Shown here: one piece after another, positions 59,678 through 64,000 of the stretch | Position numbering within the stretch: the stretch's first letter is position 1 | Layout: every line of letters begins with the position of its first letter | Source of the DNA: Candidatus Anammoximicrobium sp. | GTDB lineage: Bacteria; Planctomycetota; Planctomycetia; Pirellulales; Pirellulaceae | Length of the DNA stretch: 64,000 nt | Assembly: GCA_012515235.1 (NCBI GenBank) | Contig: JAAYYU010000188.1 | Span: 21,232-85,231 of the forward strand | Reading direction: 5' to 3' | Notes under the pieces: model-generated | Databases searched by the model: none | What the model saw: only the letters and a program-made list of their open reading frames with translations | Told to the model about the DNA's origin: nothing | Made by a program: the position numbers and the translations under genes

Positions 59678-61081
59678 ATGCAATCGGAAAAAAGAAAACT
59701 CGTCTTGGTAATTGTCCTGTTGGCGGCAGCCGGCTGCGCTCGCGGGGCCGCGGCCCAAGGTCCGATCGACTTTCTCCGCCGCGCGGATGACAACGGGAAC
59801 GGGATGCTCGACCCCAACGAGTTGGAGGGTCGAACGGGCTCCTTCATCCGGCGGATGGCCGAAAACAATCCTCGGATTGATCTGTCGCGGCCCATCCCGC
59901 TCGATCGGCTGGCCTCCGAATTTGAACGCGCGCGGGAGGAACGGATGCGGAGCGGCGGCTCGCCATTTGGCGGCGGACCTCCGTTTGGCGGCGGACCTCC
60001 GTTTGGCGGCGGACCTCCATTTGGCGGCGGACCTCCATTTGGCGGCGACTGGCGCGGCCGGGATTCCGGGCGCGGCGTTCCGGGCGGCAACGAATCGTCT
60101 CCGTACAGCCCGCGCGCCACCAAGGTCGAGCCGTTGGTTCCGGGTTTTGGCGAGCCCACCGTATCGACGCCGCCGCCGGGATTTGGCTCCGAAGGGCAAC
60201 TGTTCACCGTCACGATCACCGAAGAGGATCGGCGCGAGGCGGAGCGTTCGTTCCGCTACTATGACCGGAACCAGGACGGCAAAATCGATTCGGGGGAAAT
60301 GAGCCGCAGCCGTTACGGCTCGGACCTGCCGATGTACGATCGGAATCGCGACGGCGTCATCACGATGAACGAGATGGAGTATCGTTACGCCCGGCGGCGA
60401 ATGGACAATATGCAGGACAGCCGCGGCCGTTCCGGGGCCCCAGGCGGCGACCGGCGTGAGGGCGATCGCGGCCGGGACCGCTCTCGCGACGGCGGTGGCG
60501 CGGGGCCGGCGGCGACGGAGACGGATAGTGCGGAGCGGAAGTCGTATCGGCGCAAGCCGCCCGTCGAGCGTCTGCCGGAGGGAATTCCCGACTGGTTTGC
60601 GCGCGATGATGCGGACGGCGACGGCCAGATCGCCATGAATGAGTTCGCTGCCTCGTGGACGGACGGAGTGCTGGCCGAGTTCAGCCAGTTCGATTTGAAT
60701 CGTGACGGACTGATCACGCCGTCCGAATGCATGACGGCCAAGAACCAGGGCGCGGTTCGCGGCGGCAGCCTTGGTCCGCCGCCTTCCGCCCCGGGCGCCG
60801 CGGCCGCGGCGCCGGACGCGGGAGCTTCCGGCGGCACGCCCGCGTCCGACGCGGCGCCCGCGGCCGCGGGGCCCGTCGCCTCTTCGGACAGGCCGCCGGA
60901 CATCGACGCCCGAAGTTACGAGTTTTTCAAGCAGATCGTCATCAAACACGACACGAACAACGACGGCGAGTTGACGCCGAACGAGTGGGCGAATATGTCC
61001 AAGAACCCGGAGGCGGCCGACGCCGACCGGAACGGCCGCATCACGGTCGTGGAGTACGCGCGCTGGAAACTGCAGCGCTAA
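59678..61081 (+). CDS. EF-hand calcium-binding lipoprotein
   Basis: A 467-aa protein. ATG 59678 (MQSEKRKLVLVIVLLAAAGC) is chosen: GAGG lies nine bases upstream, and the lipobox LAAAGC then falls at about residue 20. The body carries several EF-hand loops of the DxDxDG type: DDNGNGMLDPNE, DRNQDGKIDSGE, DRNRDGVITMNE, DADGDGQIAMNE, DLNRDGLITPSE, DTNNDGELTPNE and DADRNGRITVVE. A PFGGGP hexapeptide repeat and Ala/Pro-rich linkers separate them. Predicted to be a lipid-anchored calcium-binding protein in the envelope. Its place between secretin-like and GspE genes suggests a calcium-dependent part of that system. Confidence 0.85.
   Translation: MQSEKRKLVLVIVLLAAAGCARGAAAQGPIDFLRRADDNGNGMLDPNELEGRTGSFIRRMAENNPRIDLSRPIPLDRLASEFERAREERMRSGGSPFGGGPPFGGGPPFGGGPPFGGGPPFGGDWRGRDSGRGVPGGNESSPYSPRATKVEPLVPGFGEPTVSTPPPGFGSEGQLFTVTITEEDRREAERSFRYYDRNQDGKIDSGEMSRSRYGSDLPMYDRNRDGVITMNEMEYRYARRRMDNMQDSRGRSGAPGGDRREGDRGRDRSRDGGGAGPAATETDSAERKSYRRKPPVERLPEGIPDWFARDDADGDGQIAMNEFAASWTDGVLAEFSQFDLNRDGLITPSECMTAKNQGAVRGGSLGPPPSAPGAAAAAPDAGASGGTPASDAAPAAAGPVASSDRPPDIDARSYEFFKQIVIKHDTNNDGELTPNEWANMSKNPEAADADRNGRITVVEYARWKLQR
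59963..60046 (+). repeat. 18-bp in-frame tandem repeat
   Basis: CCATTTGGCGGCGGACCT-type units repeat four times plus a partial fifth, encoding PFGGGP hexapeptides in the EF-hand lipoprotein. The period preserves the reading frame. Confidence 0.9.
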
Positions 61082-61123
61082 CGGCGTTTCCTTCCTGCCT
61101 TTTCAGAACGGTGACCGGAATTC

Positions 61124-62854
<1,731 letters not shown>

Positions 62855-62862
62855 CGCGGCCT

Positions 62863-62936
62863 GTTGGAGTCCTGGCTTTAGCCTGAATTATTGTAGCGTC
62901 CGGCCCGCGGCCGCAGCCTGAAGGCTGGACTCCAGC
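62863..62936. repeat. 74-bp inverted repeat between gspE and gspF
   Basis: GTTGGAGTCCTGGCTTTAGC and the mirror of GGCTGGACTCCAGC pair imperfectly (about 18 of 23 bases). It lies in the 130-bp gap between gspE and gspF. A six-codon frame (ATG 62961 to TGA 62981) follows it, and the gspF start has no clear ribosome site. Confidence 0.55.
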
Positions 62937-62984
62937 GGGCGGCACCACTGGGAAAGATGCATGCTCAGAAACGACGAGTGAACC

Positions 62985-64000
62985 ATGCCCGAGTACGCTT
63001 ACATTGCACGTGACGCCGCTGGCCAGCGGGTGACCGGTTCGGTCGCCGCCGGTTCGGAGCGCGAAGTGCTCTCGATCCTGTCGGGCAAGGCCTTGTTTCC
63101 GATCACCGTGACGGTGGAGAAGGCCCAGAGCAGCACCCACAGCCGCAAGCGGGTCAGCGGCCAGCTGATGGCCACCACGTACAGCCAGCTGGCGTCCTTG
63201 ATCCGCAGCGGCGTGCCGCTGCTGCGGGCGATTCACGTCCTGCGCCAGCAGAGTTCCAACGCCCGCTTGCGCGAAGTGCTGGACGACATCTACCGCCGCG
63301 TCGAGGACGGGGCGACGCTGGGCGACGCGATGAGCCGCTATCCCCGCGTGTTCAGCGAAATGGCCATCAACATGGTCCGCGCCGGCGGCGAAGGCGGGTT
63401 CTTGGAGGACGCCCTGGAACGGGTCGCGCAGTTCACCGAGCAGCAGGAAGACTTGAAGAGCCGGACGGCGGGCGCGCTGGCCTATCCGATCTTCCTGGCG
63501 ATCGTGGGCCTGCTGGTCGTGGGCGGCCTGGTGATCTTTTTCGTCCCCCGCTTCGCCGTCATGTTCGACACGTTGCGGCAGCGCGGCGAATTGCCGGTCC
63601 TGACCGAGTGGCTGCTGTGGCTGAGCACGGTGCTGCGGCGGTATGCGATCGTCGTAGTGGCGGCGGGCGTGGTGCTGTTTCTTCTGATCCGGCAGCAACT
63701 GGAGACGGAAAAAGGGAAGCGTTGGCGGGACTACTTCAAGCTCCGCGTGCCGATGCTGGGACCGGTGTTCACCAGCCTGGCCGTGGCCCGCTTTTGCCGC
63801 GTGCTGGGAACGCTGCTGAAAAACGGCGTCCCAATTCTGCGCTCGCTGCAGATCAGCCGCGAGGCGGCGGGCAACCGCATCCTCTCGGAGGCCGTGGCCA
63901 AAGCCTCGGAGAACATCTCGTCGGGCCAGTCGCTGGCCCAGCCCCTGGCCCGCTGCGAGCATTTTCCAATCACCGTGGTCGAAATGATCTCGGTGGCGGA
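62985..64000 (+). CDS. gspF: GspF/PilC-type inner-membrane platform protein (partial)
   Basis: The first 338 codons of a type II secretion/type IV pilus platform protein; the gene runs off the window end. It begins MPEYAYIARDAAGQRVTGSV, the typical GspF start. Two T2SSF domains are visible: 'QLASLIRSGVPLLRAIHVLR' (about 65) and 'FCRVLGTLLKNGVPILRSLQ' (about 270). Membrane helices lie near 165-190 ('FLAIVGLLVVGGLVIFFVP') and 215-235. It anchors GspE at the inner membrane. It is missing from the ORF track because it lacks a stop codon. Confidence 0.95.
   Translation, partial: MPEYAYIARDAAGQRVTGSVAAGSEREVLSILSGKALFPITVTVEKAQSSTHSRKRVSGQLMATTYSQLASLIRSGVPLLRAIHVLRQQSSNARLREVLDDIYRRVEDGATLGDAMSRYPRVFSEMAINMVRAGGEGGFLEDALERVAQFTEQQEDLKSRTAGALAYPIFLAIVGLLVVGGLVIFFVPRFAVMFDTLRQRGELPVLTEWLLWLSTVLRRYAIVVVAAGVVLFLLIRQQLETEKGKRWRDYFKLRVPMLGPVFTSLAVARFCRVLGTLLKNGVPILRSLQISREAAGNRILSEAVAKASENISSGQSLAQPLARCEHFPITVVEMISVA

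Overview
The window is GC-rich chromosomal DNA that reads as a planctomycete, probably Pirellulales-like. The evidence is gene content, not a database match. It has a split-P-protein glycine cleavage operon, a MoxR/DUF58/VWA operon carrying very large envelope proteins, many secreted beta-propeller, beta-helix, LamG and NPCBM proteins, several HtrA-like proteins, an EF-hand lipoprotein beside GspE/GspF, and many small interspersed palindromes. I see no rRNA, tRNA, CRISPR array or phage structural genes.

Layout. 0-3.5 kb: a TPR lipoprotein, a small conserved protein with a clear terminator, and an FHA / ECF sigma / anti-sigma operon. 3.7-9.1 kb: gcvT-gcvH-gcvPA-gcvPB followed by a LplA/LipM-type lipoyl-attachment enzyme. 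Together these give the T, H and P proteins of the glycine cleavage system plus a way to lipoylate H. 9.3-15.9 kb: a secreted beta-propeller protein, an enlarged MFS transporter whose gene has absorbed a 96-bp palindromic repeat in frame, a membrane protein and a secreted glycosidase-like propeller.

16-25 kb is an accessory island full of damage. It holds a compact three-gene cassette (unknown protein, coiled-coil protein, ComEC-type metallo-beta-lactamase-fold hydrolase) with a good promoter. Next to it are a decayed AAA-ATPase/DUF4276 pair, an Rpn-type PD-(D/E)XK protein abutting the truncated ATPase, a 1002-aa beta-helix/LamG protein, and a DUF4058 remnant split by a small inverted-repeat element. 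The three-gene cassette is the best candidate here for an undescribed, possibly defence-related, system. That is inference from architecture and neighbourhood only.

25-44 kb is one long same-strand array reading from 44195 down to 24960: MoxR ATPase, DUF58, a BatA-like VWA protein, a second VWA protein, a 799-aa membrane/coiled-coil protein, a 592-aa coiled-coil protein, a 343-aa exported protein, an NPCBM protein, one catalytically complete HtrA protease, then two HtrA-like proteins in which all three triad residues appear to be replaced. The last of these also ends in a hydrolase-like domain without its nucleophile serine. This combination of a MoxR/VWA module with one active and two dead HtrA proteins is the second main candidate system.

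44.5-53.7 kb: a giant secreted protein, a LamG plus GHL10-type hydrolase, two gene remnants, an intact HtrA/PDZ protease and recA. 54.2-64 kb: a secretion/pilus-type cluster with a secretin N-domain protein lacking an obvious beta-barrel domain, a coiled-coil/HEAT membrane protein, an EF-hand lipoprotein, GspE and the start of GspF.

Repeats are a theme throughout: three copies of a 96-97-bp palindrome, six CCCCCTGCCCTGCC tracts inside genes, a (CACTGAC)10 tandem repeat directly upstream of a start codon, 39-bp-spaced palindromes between gcvT and gcvH, and several other small inverted repeats in operon gaps.
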